A stretch of 64,000 nt of DNA from JBFXAM01 sp050184295 (GTDB taxonomy: Bacteria > Planctomycetota > Phycisphaerae > UBA1845 > Fen-1342). The stretch spans positions 25,120 to 89,119 of the forward strand of contig JBFXAM010000004.1 in NCBI GenBank assembly GCA_050184295.1, in the 5' to 3' direction. Within the stretch, counting starts at the first letter, position 1. Each line of letters starts with the position of its first letter. The notes below the pieces were generated by a model, which saw only the letters and a program-made list of their open reading frames with translations, did no database searches and was not told the origin of the DNA. The position numbers and the translations under genes were made by a program. This document shows, piece after piece, positions 17,457 through 26,681 of this stretch.

Positions 17457-18557
17457 CTACGGATTCGCGAGCACGTCGCCGTAGCGGTCGAGCACGTCAT
17501 TGGGTCCGGTGACGCTGTAGTACTTGTCGCCCCAGAGGCGATTCTGCATGGTCTTGAGCACGGTCATGCGGCGGACGCTGCCGTCGCAGAAGAGAAAGTT
17601 CGAGGTGCCGCCGAGCTTGTCGCCGCCGGGGTGGTGACGACCGACCGCGTTGAGCTCGGTACCCGCGGCGCCCTCGATGAGCCCGCCGGTGTCGTTGATG
17701 ACGTTGAGCGGGGCGAGGCCGTAGGTGGCGTCGCCCTGCGGCGTGTAGCGGAAGCCCGGGCGGTCTGTGCCGTATTCGTTGTAGCCGCTGCCGATGTGGA
17801 AGAACGGATTCACCGGACGGTGCGACTTGCTCTTCCAGCGGCCGCCCTCGGCGGTGGCGGCGCCCTTCCAGTTGCTGTGAAATTCTGCGAGCAGGATCAC
17901 GTCGGCGGCGCGCTTGATCTCGGACTCGGCGACGAGCCGATTGACGCGCGGTCCGCCCGAGAGTGCCTGGGTGAACTTGTTTCGCGGCATGACGGCGGCA
18001 TTGGGAGTGTACGCGACGCGCTTCACCTGGCGGTCCTCGAGCGTGCCGGGCGCCTGGGTGCGCGACTGATCGTCAATCTGGTCGCTCTCCCAGTCTGACG
18101 CCTCCTTGCCCGGATTTGTCCGCGGGTGTCCGCCGTCCTCGAGGCTCGGGCACTGAAACGCACCATCGCCCGCCTGGCCGCGACCGTAAAGGTAATACGA
18201 CCAGTTCAGGTAGCCGTGCTCGACGGGCGACGGGGCCTGCTGCGAAACCATGCTCTCCGGCGTCAGCTCGACGACGCCGGTGGCGGTCCGGGGATAGTAA
18301 TACGACGGCGGATACCAGCGGTTCTCGGCCAGGTGGCTCGCGATCGCGACGCCGACCTGCTTCTCGTTCGCGCCGCATTTGGCCACCTGCGCCTGCTGGC
18401 GCGCCCGGTGCAGGCTGGGCAGCAGAATCGAGATCAGCACCGCGATGATGGCTACGACGACCAGCAACTCGATCAGCGTGAATGCCGTGCGCTGAAACAC
18501 GTTTGGCAGCGCAACCTCGGTCGGCGATCGCATGAACGGCGGGTGAATCTTGATCAT
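17457..18557 (-). CDS. Type II secretion-like pseudopilin (prepilin-type N-terminus, planctomycete type)
   Basis: A 366-residue protein with a class III signal: residues 26-30 FTLIE followed by LLVVVAIIAVLISILLPSL. The predicted prepilin peptidase cut is after A25 (usually Gly, but Ala is tolerated), leaving the N-terminal Phe and Glu at mature position 5. The C-terminal region holds RHHPGGDKLGG and NFLFCDGSVRRM, the H-X9-DG-like signature of the many planctomycete pseudopilin-like proteins. These assemble in or near type II secretion/type IV pilus machinery, but the role of this abundant group is unknown. The ATG follows GAGGA by ten bases. No other pilin machinery genes are nearby, so the assembly partners are encoded elsewhere. 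Confidence 0.88.
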   Translation of the reverse strand: MIKIHPPFMRSPTEVALPNVFQRTAFTLIELLVVVAIIAVLISILLPSLHRARQQAQVAKCGANEKQVGVAIASHLAENRWYPPSYYYPRTATGVVELTPESMVSQQAPSPVEHGYLNWSYYLYGRGQAGDGAFQCPSLEDGGHPRTNPGKEASDWESDQIDDQSRTQAPGTLEDRQVKRVAYTPNAAVMPRNKFTQALSGGPRVNRLVAESEIKRAADVILLAEFHSNWKGAATAEGGRWKSKSHRPVNPFFHIGSGYNEYGTDRPGFRYTPQGDATYGLAPLNVINDTGGLIEGAAGTELNAVGRHHPGGDKLGGTSNFLFCDGSVRRMTVLKTMQNRLWGDKYYSVTGPNDVLDRYGDVLANP

Positions 18558-18874
18558 CAGCGGTGTCTCCTCGGGGTGGCAGTAGAACGTCCGATCGTTA
18601 CGACGAAATGAGGGTCGCGCGAAAATAGACCTTAATCCGCGCGGCGCGAGACGCCGCGACCGGCGCGCGATGCGGTCGGACCGGCCAACACCGATGCAGC
18701 GACCGCGCCTTCCCACGCCGGCACGCTACTTCGGTTTCGTGAAGACCCGGCCAAACTGATGTGAGGTTGTTGGCAAGGATGCGCTAAGTATTGCGCCGTG
18801 CGCGCGGCCCCGCGCGCACGGTCGCCGCGCGCGAGGATCGGCACTCCGTGGGTGCATTCATCATGCGCGGTGCT
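18558..18874. other. Intergenic region upstream of the pseudopilin gene
   Basis: 317 bases between two minus-strand genes. It contains the ribosome site of the pseudopilin and, near 18796-18821, a GC hairpin after the homocysteine methyltransferase gene. It is comparatively AT-richer around 18720-18790 (for example TGATGTGAGGTTGTTGG and GCTAAGTATTG), where a promoter could lie. No gene was recognised. Confidence 0.5.
18796..18821 (-). terminator. GC hairpin downstream of homocysteine methyltransferase gene
   Basis: CCGTGCGCGCG (18796-18806) pairs perfectly with CGCGCGCACGG (18811-18821) around a 4-base loop, 54 bases past the minus-strand stop at 18875. It is very stable but without a U-tract. 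Confidence 0.4.
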
Positions 18875-19822
18875 TCAATCCGCGCGCGGCGCACCGCCAG
18901 AGTCGCGCGCCAGGATCGCGCGCACCGCCGCGATGTGCGCGGGCGTTGTGCCGCAGCAGCCGCCGACGATACCAGCACCGGCCGCGGCCCAGCCCTGGGC
19001 GACGTCGGCATACTCCGTCGGCGCCAGCCCTTGTGCGTAGCTCCAGCCCGGCAGCGGCCGCGCGTTGTGAATGTGTGCGTATGCAGCCGCCGCGCATGCC
19101 GCACCCGCGGTTGCGGTGCAGCCCGAAGCCGCCTCGGCAAACTGCGGCAAGACCCGATCGATGCCGCGCGGCGGGATGCAGTTCACGCCGAGCGCCAGCG
19201 GACGGAAAGGCGTCACGGCCTCGATCGCGGCGCGGAGCGGTTCGCCGTTCAGCAGCGCGCCCGACTCGCGCGTCACGAACGAGATCGCGAAGGGTAGACT
19301 TGCGGCGGAAGCGGCGGCGGCCGCCGCCCGCGCTTCGCGAACCGTGTTGATGGTCTCGATCCAAAGCCAGTCGGCGCCGGCGTCGGCGAGCCAGCGCGCC
19401 AGTTCGGCGTGCTCGGCGCCAAGCGTCGCTTCGTCCGGCACGTCTTGCGGCGAATAACAGTCAGCCGCCGGACCGACGCTCGCCGCGACCCAGACGCGGC
19501 GATCGTCATCGTCGGCGGCGCGGCGCGCGAGGTCGAGCGCGCGGCGACACAATTCCGGTCCGTCGGCCGGTGCGCCAGCACGCCGCAGCGTGCGCGGGTT
19601 CGCGCGGAACGTATTCGCGACCACGATATCCGCGCCCGCGGCGACGTACTCGCGATGAATCTGTTCGACTACCTCGGGATGCGTGCGGAGCGCCGCCGCC
19701 GACCACAGCGGCGCGGGGCACGCGACGCCGCGGCGCTCGAGCTCTGTGCCGGTCGCGCCGTCGAGCAGCAAGATGCGGCCCGCGTCCAGCGTCGTGCGGA
19801 GTTCGCCGATCGTGGCGATCAT
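18875..19822 (-). CDS. Homocysteine S-methyltransferase family protein
   Basis: A 315-residue TIM barrel of the S-methyltransferase family (MmuM/BHMT/MetH N-terminal type), which moves a methyl group to homocysteine to make methionine. Signatures: LLLDGATGTELERRG near the N-terminus, VVANTFRANP, and the three zinc-binding cysteines C215 (LGVNC) and C289-C290 (VGGCCGTTPAH). The methyl donor (S-methylmethionine, betaine or another compound) cannot be told from the sequence. It is a single-domain protein with none of the MetH cobalamin domains. It is transcribed away from pyrC, with about 109 bases between the two starts and no recognisable SAM or cobalamin riboswitch. Confidence 0.88.
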   Translation of the reverse strand: MIATIGELRTTLDAGRILLLDGATGTELERRGVACPAPLWSAAALRTHPEVVEQIHREYVAAGADIVVANTFRANPRTLRRAGAPADGPELCRRALDLARRAADDDDRRVWVAASVGPAADCYSPQDVPDEATLGAEHAELARWLADAGADWLWIETINTVREARAAAAAASAASLPFAISFVTRESGALLNGEPLRAAIEAVTPFRPLALGVNCIPPRGIDRVLPQFAEAASGCTATAGAACAAAAYAHIHNARPLPGWSYAQGLAPTEYADVAQGWAAAGAGIVGGCCGTTPAHIAAVRAILARDSGGAPRAD

Positions 19823-19931
19823 GACGGCTCACGCTGCGGCGCGATGCCGCGGGAGTCTCGGGCCGCCTATACTACGCGGCGCGGCGCCGATGCCGTGCGC
19901 GCAGCAGGCCGTATCGCGCGAAGGATATCGC

Positions 19932-21218
19932 ATGAGTGCGACGCTGGTCATCCGGAACGGACGCGTGATCGATCCCTCGCAGGAGATCGACGACGTGACG
20001 AACGTCGCGATCGCCGGCGGTCGCATCGCGGCGATCGGGAAGGCTGTGCCGCGCGACGCGGAACAGGTCGTGGAGGCGGCCGGAATGATCGTCGCGCCGG
20101 GGCTGATCGACATGCACGTGCACCTGCGCGAGCCGGGCTTCGAAGAGAAGGAGACGATCGAAACCGGCACCGAGGCCGCCGCCGCGGGCGGATTCACCGC
20201 CGTGGCGTGCATGCCCAACACGCAGCCTCCGCTGCATACCGACGCGGAGATCGAGTTTGTCCTGCGCCAGGCCGCGCGCGTCGGACACACACGCGTCTAC
20301 CCGATCGGCGCGCTGACGAAGAGCCGCGCCGGCCACGAGCTCGCCGAGATCGGCCTGATGATCCGGGCGGGCGCGGTCGCGTTCAGCGACGACGGCGACG
20401 GGATCGCCGACGCCAGCGTCTGCCTCCGCGCCATGCACTATGTCAGCATGTTCGACCGACTCTTCATCCAGCATTGCGAGGACAAGGCGCTCGCGGGCCG
20501 CGGCTGCATGAACGCCGGCGTCACCGCGACGCGCCTCGGCCTGCCCGGAATCCCCGCGGCCGCGGAAGAGGTGATGATCCAGCGCGACATCGCGCTCGCC
20601 GCACAGGCCGGGGCGCGCTATCACGTCGCCCACATCTCCACCGCGGGCGCCGTCGAACTGGTGCGAAACGCGAAGCGCGCCGGATTGCGCGTGACGACCG
20701 AGGTCTGCCCGCATCACCTGCTGCTGACCGACGAGAGCTGCACATCCTATGACACGAACTACAAGATGAACCCGCCGCTGCGCACCGCGCGCGACGTGCA
20801 GGCGTGTCTCGCCGGCGTCGCCGACGGAACGATCGACTGCCTCGTCACGGACCACGCCCCACATGGACGCCAGGACAAGGAGCAGGAGTTCCAGGACGCC
20901 GCCTTCGGGATCACCGGGCTCGAAACCGCGCTGCCGCTCTTCATCCGCGCGCTCATCGAGCCGCGCATCATCGACTGGCCGCGCCTCATCGCCGCCCTGT
21001 CGACGCGACCGGCCGAACTCCTCCGCGTCGCCGGCGGCACGCTCAAGGTCGGGGCGGCGGCGGACGTCACGATCATCGACCCGCTGCGCGAGTGGACCAT
21101 CGATCCCGAGCGCATGCTCTCGAAAAGCCGCAACACGCCCTTCGGCGGATGGCGCGTCCGCGGAGCCGCGGAAATGACGATCGTCGACGGCGATATTCGA
21201 TATCAGGCAGGCGGCTGA
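19932..21218 (+). CDS. pyrC: Dihydroorotase
   Basis: Class I dihydroorotase, the third step of de novo pyrimidine synthesis: reversible ring closure of carbamoyl-aspartate to dihydroorotate. The 428-residue product has the metal site DMHVHLREPG (H62, H64), VCPHHLLLTDE, the substrate stretch MNPPLR, and VTDHAPH with the catalytic Asp. With all of these present it should be enzymatically active rather than one of the inactive PyrC-like proteins that partner aspartate transcarbamylase. Start: ATG at 19932 giving MSATLVIRNGRVIDPSQEI, the normal family start. Longer in-frame extensions run antisense into the neighbouring gene and are rejected. No pyrB lies next to it in this window. Confidence 0.94.
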   Translation: MSATLVIRNGRVIDPSQEIDDVTNVAIAGGRIAAIGKAVPRDAEQVVEAAGMIVAPGLIDMHVHLREPGFEEKETIETGTEAAAAGGFTAVACMPNTQPPLHTDAEIEFVLRQAARVGHTRVYPIGALTKSRAGHELAEIGLMIRAGAVAFSDDGDGIADASVCLRAMHYVSMFDRLFIQHCEDKALAGRGCMNAGVTATRLGLPGIPAAAEEVMIQRDIALAAQAGARYHVAHISTAGAVELVRNAKRAGLRVTTEVCPHHLLLTDESCTSYDTNYKMNPPLRTARDVQACLAGVADGTIDCLVTDHAPHGRQDKEQEFQDAAFGITGLETALPLFIRALIEPRIIDWPRLIAALSTRPAELLRVAGGTLKVGAAADVTIIDPLREWTIDPERMLSKSRNTPFGGWRVRGAAEMTIVDGDIRYQAGG

Positions 21219-21293
21219 CACCGCGTTCGCGACTCGCAACCGGCGCCGCCAACCTCAGACTTCCCTTCGCAGCGACGCAGCCTGGCGCGACCG

Positions 21294-21530
21294 TCACGGC
21301 GTGCGGCGGGCGTCGCCCGGTGAAGATCCGTCGCCGCTGCGATGCGCGTCGCCGCGCCGCAGCGCGTCGAGATCCTCCGGCGTGGCGTCGCGATCAATTG
21401 AGTACTGCTCGCGAAACCACCGCCCGAGATCGACCATCTGGCAGCGCGGGGAGCAGAACGGATAGAGCGCGGGAAGCCGGCCCTCGTAGTCCATGCATTT
21501 CTGGCAGATCGTGCAATGGTACGACTTCAT
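21294..21530 (-). CDS. yacG: YacG-like zinc-binding protein
   Basis: A 78-residue protein with the YacG (DUF329) zinc signature: YHCTICQKC near the N-terminus and YPFCSPRCQMVDLGRWFREQ, where the CxxxC followed by QMVDLGRW is diagnostic. In Escherichia coli YacG is a small zinc protein that binds DNA gyrase and inhibits it. Candidate ligands are C6/C9 or C9/C12 with C26 and C30. The C-terminal third is hydrophilic and probably disordered. The ATG overlaps the stop of the GH65 gene by four bases, so translation is coupled, an unusual partner since yacG often lies with coaE. It ends convergent with pyrC, 75 bases apart. Confidence 0.87.
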   Translation of the reverse strand: MKSYHCTICQKCMDYEGRLPALYPFCSPRCQMVDLGRWFREQYSIDRDATPEDLDALRRGDAHRSGDGSSPGDARRTP

Positions 21531-24175
21531 CCCCGTATTGTAGCGGGCGCCGCTGACGCTGCCGCGCGGACGCACGGCCACCGTTGGGTTGCTCCGGCCG
21601 CGACCTCGTGCCGCGCACCGTCGATGACCACCGGCAGCGTGGCGGCGCCGCGATTCTCGACCGACACGTCGAACGCCGGCGCGCCCGCGGCGCTGCCGGG
21701 CGCGGCAGCCGACGCCGGCGCGCTCGCGCGGCGGATGTCGATCGCGACGGGCGTCCGCTTCCAAATCAGCGGAAATGCCAGCCGGGTCCACGCCTCGGGC
21801 AGACGGGGAGAGATCGTCAACTCGTCGGCCTGTAGCGCCGTCCGAACGCCCGCGAATCCGAACACGGCCATCTGCCAGACCGCGCCCGCATTGGCGATGT
21901 GAATGCCCTCGGCCGCGCCGCCGCCCGCGAGATCGAGATCGATCGCGCAGCTGCGCTGCCAGAACCGCCAGGCGTCGCCGTGCAGCCCCAGTCGCGTCGC
22001 CACCATCGCATGCACGCCTGCGGATAGCGACGAGTCGTGCGTCGTAAGCGGCACATAGTACTCCCACGCCCGGCGGACCTCGGCGTCCGTGTATTCGTCC
22101 GGGAACAACGTCATCAGCATCAGCACGTCCGCTTGCTTCAGCACGCGACTGCGGTAGAGCCGCTCCTGAGAAACCTGTTCGGCGTAGGTGCGTGTGCGGT
22201 CGTGCCAGAGCTGCTCAAAATGCGGATCGGCAAGCCCGTCGAACCCATCGCACTGCAAAACCAGCACGCCGTCGGCGGCGCGCGGAATCGGCAGCCCGCG
22301 CGCCACGCGCTCGAATGCCGCGCGCTCTTCCCGGCTCGCGCCCGCGGCGGCGCCCCAGCGCGCCGCGGCGTCGAGCGCGAACGCGACGAGCCGGTTAGTG
22401 TACGCGTTGTTGTTGCTGATCGGCGTGTATTCGTTCGGGCCCATGACGCCCAGGAGCACTGGCGCTGCGAGCCGCGGATTGTGGATCGCGGATCCGGGGG
22501 CAGAGCTTGCGGAGTGCGGATCGTGCACTGCGGACAGGGCGCGGGGGTCCGCTTCCGGATCGACGGCGTTGCCCCCGGTTGCGTCGCGGTCGGCTTCGCT
22601 TGGCCGACGGGTGGTTGCGGCCGCGCGCGAGTCCGCCCGGGGCAGGCCGCAATCCGTAATCGTCGCGTCGCGCCAATCGACGCGTGCCATCCAGTAGCGC
22701 GCGGTCTCGACGAGCACCCGCGCCGCCTCGCCGCGCAGGTAGCCCTCGTCGCCGGTCGCGCGCGCGAAGTGCACCAGCCCGTACGCCACGTCGGCCGTCA
22801 CGTGCACCTCGTGGTCGGCATACTGCCAGTTCGGACAGCACTCGCGCCCCGCACTGTCCGACTCCCACGCGTAGCGCGCGCCCGCATAGCCATAGCGCCG
22901 CGCGTTCTCCCGTGCGCCAGCCAGCGACTGCACGCGAAAGTCCGCGAGCGTGCGGGCGTTGTCGGGCGCGGTGTAGAGGAAGAACGGCAGCAGAAAGAGC
23001 TCGGTGTCCCAGAAAAAGCGGCCCCAATACGCCTCGCCGGCGTAGCCCTTCGCGTCGATCGCCACGCGCGCGTCGCCGGGCACGTGGCAGCGCAGCAGGT
23101 GAAACAGCGCGACCCGCAGCGCCCGCTGCGCCTCCGCGTCGCCGGCAACCACCACGTCGCAACCGTCCCAGCGCTGCCCCCATACGGCCGCGTGCTCGGC
23201 GTGCAACGCCTCGTACGAAAGGGGTTCCGCGTCCGCAAGCGCCGCAGCCGGTGCGCAATGGTGCAGGTCGCGGCTCGTCGCGACCGCCGTGCGTTTTTCG
23301 ACGACAACCGGACTGTCCGGCGTCAGACGGAACGAGAGCGCACGCTCGATCCGTCGCGCGGCGCGCTCGACGCACGCCGCCCCGCCCGCGGCTTCCGAAC
23401 CTGCCCCGTCACGAGGTTCGCCGTCGGCCGCGCGCCTGCTCGCGCCGCCGGCGCGCCCCGCGGCGGCGGCGCTCAGCGCCACGCGGCTGCGGATGCGCAC
23501 TTCGTCTCCCGCATCCGTAGCCACCGCGCATTCGAGGTCGCCGTCGTCGCTCGCCGAAAGCGCGACACGCGTGAAGTGATCGTAACCATTCGTTCGCACG
23601 TCGGCGTCGATCCCAGCGATGACGAGCGCGTCGACCACACGGTCGCTGCGCAGCGCGAGGCGCTGCACGGACAGGCGCGGTCGTGCGGCGCTGATGAAGC
23701 GCTCAAACACGCACTCGACGCGCGCCCCGCCCCGCGTTCGCCACGCAACCGTCCGCCGCAGCGTTGCCGTGCGCAGGTCGAGCGCGCGGGTCGTGTGTTC
23801 GATGCGGCCGCATTCCAGATCGAGCCGTTCGCCCGCGACCACGGGCGCCAGTCCCAGAAACCACGGCAGGTTGATGAGCTCGTTGTTGAGCAGGGGGTGG
23901 GGCCCGTACACGCCGGGCACGTACGTGCCCCACTTGCTCTTCAGCGGCGCGAACGGCTCGCTCGTCACGTTCGCGGGGCGGCGCGTGTACGCCGCATTCT
24001 GCGGCGCGCCCGCGAGATGCTCCTCCAGCGAGCCGCGCGCATGCAGATACCCGCTGCCGAGCGTAAACAGCCCCTCGGCGGCGCGGAAGCAATCGACGTC
24101 GAAGCCGCCGTGGACGATCGTCCACTCGTCGGCGTGCGCGTCGCTTCCAACGGCGGACGGCGGTTCGCAGCTCAC
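21527..24175 (-). CDS. Glycoside hydrolase family 65 (phosphorylase-type) enzyme
   Basis: An 882-residue GH65 protein; the family contains inverting phosphorylases for maltose, trehalose, kojibiose and nigerose, plus some hydrolases. The N-terminal beta-sandwich begins after DEWTIVHGGFD and has GLFTLGSGYLHARGSLEEH. The (alpha/alpha)6 barrel contains YWGRFFWDTELFLLPFF and the catalytic-acid loop VMGPNEYTPISNNNAYTNR with E582. THDSSLSAGVHAMVA fits the phosphate-binding loop region, which favours a phosphorylase. Two Ala/Arg/Asp-rich insertions (around 245-270 and 530-570) are not typical. Substrate is unknown. No signal peptide, so it is cytoplasmic. It is followed by yacG with a four-base overlap. 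No beta-phosphoglucomutase gene, a frequent GH65 neighbour, is seen. Confidence 0.86.
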   Translation of the reverse strand: MSCEPPSAVGSDAHADEWTIVHGGFDVDCFRAAEGLFTLGSGYLHARGSLEEHLAGAPQNAAYTRRPANVTSEPFAPLKSKWGTYVPGVYGPHPLLNNELINLPWFLGLAPVVAGERLDLECGRIEHTTRALDLRTATLRRTVAWRTRGGARVECVFERFISAARPRLSVQRLALRSDRVVDALVIAGIDADVRTNGYDHFTRVALSASDDGDLECAVATDAGDEVRIRSRVALSAAAAGRAGGASRRAADGEPRDGAGSEAAGGAACVERAARRIERALSFRLTPDSPVVVEKRTAVATSRDLHHCAPAAALADAEPLSYEALHAEHAAVWGQRWDGCDVVVAGDAEAQRALRVALFHLLRCHVPGDARVAIDAKGYAGEAYWGRFFWDTELFLLPFFLYTAPDNARTLADFRVQSLAGARENARRYGYAGARYAWESDSAGRECCPNWQYADHEVHVTADVAYGLVHFARATGDEGYLRGEAARVLVETARYWMARVDWRDATITDCGLPRADSRAAATTRRPSEADRDATGGNAVDPEADPRALSAVHDPHSASSAPGSAIHNPRLAAPVLLGVMGPNEYTPISNNNAYTNRLVAFALDAAARWGAAAGASREERAAFERVARGLPIPRAADGVLVLQCDGFDGLADPHFEQLWHDRTRTYAEQVSQERLYRSRVLKQADVLMLMTLFPDEYTDAEVRRAWEYYVPLTTHDSSLSAGVHAMVATRLGLHGDAWRFWQRSCAIDLDLAGGGAAEGIHIANAGAVWQMAVFGFAGVRTALQADELTISPRLPEAWTRLAFPLIWKRTPVAIDIRRASAPASAAAPGSAAGAPAFDVSVENRGAATLPVVIDGARHEVAAGATQRWPCVRAAASAAPATIRG

Positions 24176-24245
24176 ACGCTCTCCGGCGGCGCGCCGTGGG
24201 CCCAGGGTCGCTCACGATGTGGACGGGCCGCGCGTTCGCGCCGTC

Positions 24246-26531
24246 CTACTCCGCGCGGCCGATCTCGAACTCCAGCGTCGAGAACCCGTCGATCTCGAAG
24301 TGTTCGACCACGATCTCGACCGTGCGGTCCGCGTCGAGCGTCAGTTCGCCGGTGTCGCGCGTCGGGACGTGCCAGGTCCAGTTGTCGATGACCGGCTTGC
24401 CGTCCGCCGTCACGCGCACGCCGTCGTCGCTCGTGGTCGAGACGCGCCACTTCCCCTTGGTGAGCGGCAGGCGGGTCTTCGCGATCATGCCGAAGCGCTC
24501 GCCGCCGATCTTCGAAGCGCTCAGTTCCTCGGAGAGCTTCTGGTCCTTGGGGCCGCCGAAGCCGTATTTCAGCAGCAGTTGTCCGATCTTGGCCGACTTC
24601 GCGTCGGGGCCGTCGGCGAGCTTGCGCCAGCCTTCGACGTCTTGGCGCGGGTCGATGGTCCAGGTGAAGAACTTCGCGTCCCACGTCGCCGATACGATCG
24701 TGCCGCGCTCCGCGCACTGGTAGCCGGTCCCCGTCACCCGCAGCGTGAACGGATAGACGCCGTCCTTGTCCACGCGAACGACGCAGCGCGCCGCCCGGCC
24801 GTTCTCGGCCGGCGTCTGCTCGCTCTCCACGCCGGCTCCCTGCACCTCGACCTTCACATCCGCGGGCATCTGATGCAGGTCATACACGCGCTCGCGCCCA
24901 CGCGCCTCCACCAGCCGCAGCAAAGGCGACTCGTGGTCCCACGGACCCCACTCGGTCATGACGATGTTCTCGCGGCCGTAAAGATGCTTGCGCGCCCCGA
25001 CCGGCCGCGTTTCACCCAGCGCTTCGTAGGTCGGGCTCGGTTTCTCGGGCGCCGCGCGCGCGTCGTCGCGCGCCACCTTGACGTTCTCGTCCGCGTTCAT
25101 CTCGCGCTTCGCGTTCGTGATCGTGTTCTTTCCCAGCGTGACGTCGCTCTTGCCGCGGAAGTGAAACACGAGCTCGTCGCTGTCAAAGGCGTTCCCCGCG
25201 ATCAGGTTGTCGCTCGACGCCGAACCGTTTGCCTTGCCCCACGGCTTGTCCAGGAAATTGCCTTCGTCGTCCCACCACAGGTGCACGCCGGCGCGGTTCC
25301 CGCGAAACGTGTTGTGCACGATCTTGTTTCCGCGGCCATGCTCGATGTTCACGCCGCCGCGCTCCAGTCCGTACCCCATCTCGCCGTTCTCTTCGAAGGT
25401 GTTGTTCGCGATCAGCGTGTCCTGCGAATAACCGCCCCAGACGCCGCAGATCGCGTTGCCGACCAGCCGGTTGCCGATGAACTGGTTGCCGAAGCAGAAC
25501 GTCATCTCGATTCCGTGGGCGGGCGCGTAGGAAAAGTCGTTGTTGATGAGCAGGTTGTCGTTGCAGCCTTTGCGCTTGAATTGTCGCGCGACTTCGTCGG
25601 CGACCTTGATCTCCTTCTCCACGTCTTCCTTGCCGAGCTCTTTGCGAAGCTTGTCCCGCGCTTCCTCCCACCACACCTCGCCGATCGCCTCCCGCCCCGC
25701 GAAGCCGAATATTCCGTCCCCGCCGTGCGTCGCCGAGTTCTCCGCGATCAGGTTATGGTTGTTCTGCTCGAAGAACAGAATGCCGGCCGAGTCCTGTCCG
25801 CGGTTGTAGACCCTGTGGCTGTAGCCGCGGACGCAGAAATCGAACGCGTTGCGCGTGATCTTGTTGTGGTTGCAGCGCCACATCGCCAGGCCCCAGCCGC
25901 TGAGAAACGAGCAGTCGTTGTCGTAGACGCGCGAGTCGTCCACGCGATCGAGTATCAGCCCGTTCTGGCTGTTCCGCACGCGACACTTGCGCACGGTCAC
26001 GTCCGTCGAGTCCTCGACGCACAGCGCCGCGCCGTAGTTCTTGAGCCACTCGTTCTCGTCGTTGCGGTGCGGCCAGAGCCAGTCGCCGCCGTCCTCGGCG
26101 ACCGGCGTGCTCTTCAAGAACGCGCGCCGCGCGTCGGAGGCGTCGATGTTCTCAAGGGTCAGTCCGTCGCAGCGCGTCGCGTACACGTTGCCCAGAAAGC
26201 CCGCCACGCGGGCGTTGCGGATCGTCACCCCCGCCTGCCCGACGACGCGCACGCCGAACCCCTTGTACTCCTCGGGCTGCGTGCCCCGCTTGGCGCCGCG
26301 GAGCACCGAGCCTTGCGCGAACTCGACCGTGATGTTCGGCGCCTCGATCTGGATCACGCCGTTCTCGTTCGCGTCCTCGATCACGAGGTCCGGCGGAATG
26401 ACGATGCGACACGATTCGGTGATCTTCGTGTCGTCGCCTTTCAGCGTGACCGTGGGCAGTTGGGAAGCCTGGTTCACCAGCGTCAGGTTCAGCGACATCA
26501 GCAGGCACGGCGAAAGAAAGATCGAAGTCAT
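24246..26531 (-). CDS. Exported right-handed parallel beta-helix protein with C-terminal PA14-like domain
   Basis: A 761-residue predicted exported protein. After a short hydrophobic N-terminus (MTSIFLSPCLLMSLNLTLV) it has many turns of a NosD/pectate-lyase-like parallel beta-helix, for example GVTIRNARVAGFLGNVYAT, DVTVRKCRVRNSQNGLILD, DNLLINNDFSYAPAHGIEM, and DTLIANNTFEENGEMGYGL with regular Asn stacks. The last roughly 130 residues resemble a PA14 carbohydrate-binding domain: WRVSTTSDDGVRVTADGKPV, then IDNWTWHVP and a final beta strand. Such proteins act on or bind polysaccharides; whether this one is catalytic is not clear. Upstream extension to 26648 lacks coding character. It sits between the GH65 gene and an exported methyltransferase on the same strand. 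Confidence 0.82.
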   Translation of the reverse strand: MTSIFLSPCLLMSLNLTLVNQASQLPTVTLKGDDTKITESCRIVIPPDLVIEDANENGVIQIEAPNITVEFAQGSVLRGAKRGTQPEEYKGFGVRVVGQAGVTIRNARVAGFLGNVYATRCDGLTLENIDASDARRAFLKSTPVAEDGGDWLWPHRNDENEWLKNYGAALCVEDSTDVTVRKCRVRNSQNGLILDRVDDSRVYDNDCSFLSGWGLAMWRCNHNKITRNAFDFCVRGYSHRVYNRGQDSAGILFFEQNNHNLIAENSATHGGDGIFGFAGREAIGEVWWEEARDKLRKELGKEDVEKEIKVADEVARQFKRKGCNDNLLINNDFSYAPAHGIEMTFCFGNQFIGNRLVGNAICGVWGGYSQDTLIANNTFEENGEMGYGLERGGVNIEHGRGNKIVHNTFRGNRAGVHLWWDDEGNFLDKPWGKANGSASSDNLIAGNAFDSDELVFHFRGKSDVTLGKNTITNAKREMNADENVKVARDDARAAPEKPSPTYEALGETRPVGARKHLYGRENIVMTEWGPWDHESPLLRLVEARGRERVYDLHQMPADVKVEVQGAGVESEQTPAENGRAARCVVRVDKDGVYPFTLRVTGTGYQCAERGTIVSATWDAKFFTWTIDPRQDVEGWRKLADGPDAKSAKIGQLLLKYGFGGPKDQKLSEELSASKIGGERFGMIAKTRLPLTKGKWRVSTTSDDGVRVTADGKPVIDNWTWHVPTRDTGELTLDADRTVEIVVEHFEIDGFSTLEFEIGRAE

Positions 26532-26681
26532 GGCGGCATCCTCGTTCGGCCCGGTCCCCGTTGGGTCGGATGTATGTGAATCGCGGCAGGCACGCGCGGC
26601 GAGCCGCCGCTGGCGCGCATTATCGCAGAAATCGCCGTGCGGCGACACCCAAGCGGTGCCCGTGCCGGCGCCGCCTCGACC

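Noticed and set aside
14058..18098. Plus-strand open frame of more than 1300 codons opposite the PstS-like gene and the pseudopilin
   Set aside because: The minus strand has a signal peptide, dockerin repeats and the prepilin motif; the plus frame is Val/Ala/Arg/Asp-rich with no recognisable domain.
23619..26579. Plus-strand frame of nearly 1000 codons opposite the GH65 and beta-helix genes
   Set aside because: No family motifs or ribosome site; it mirrors codon bias of the real minus-strand genes.
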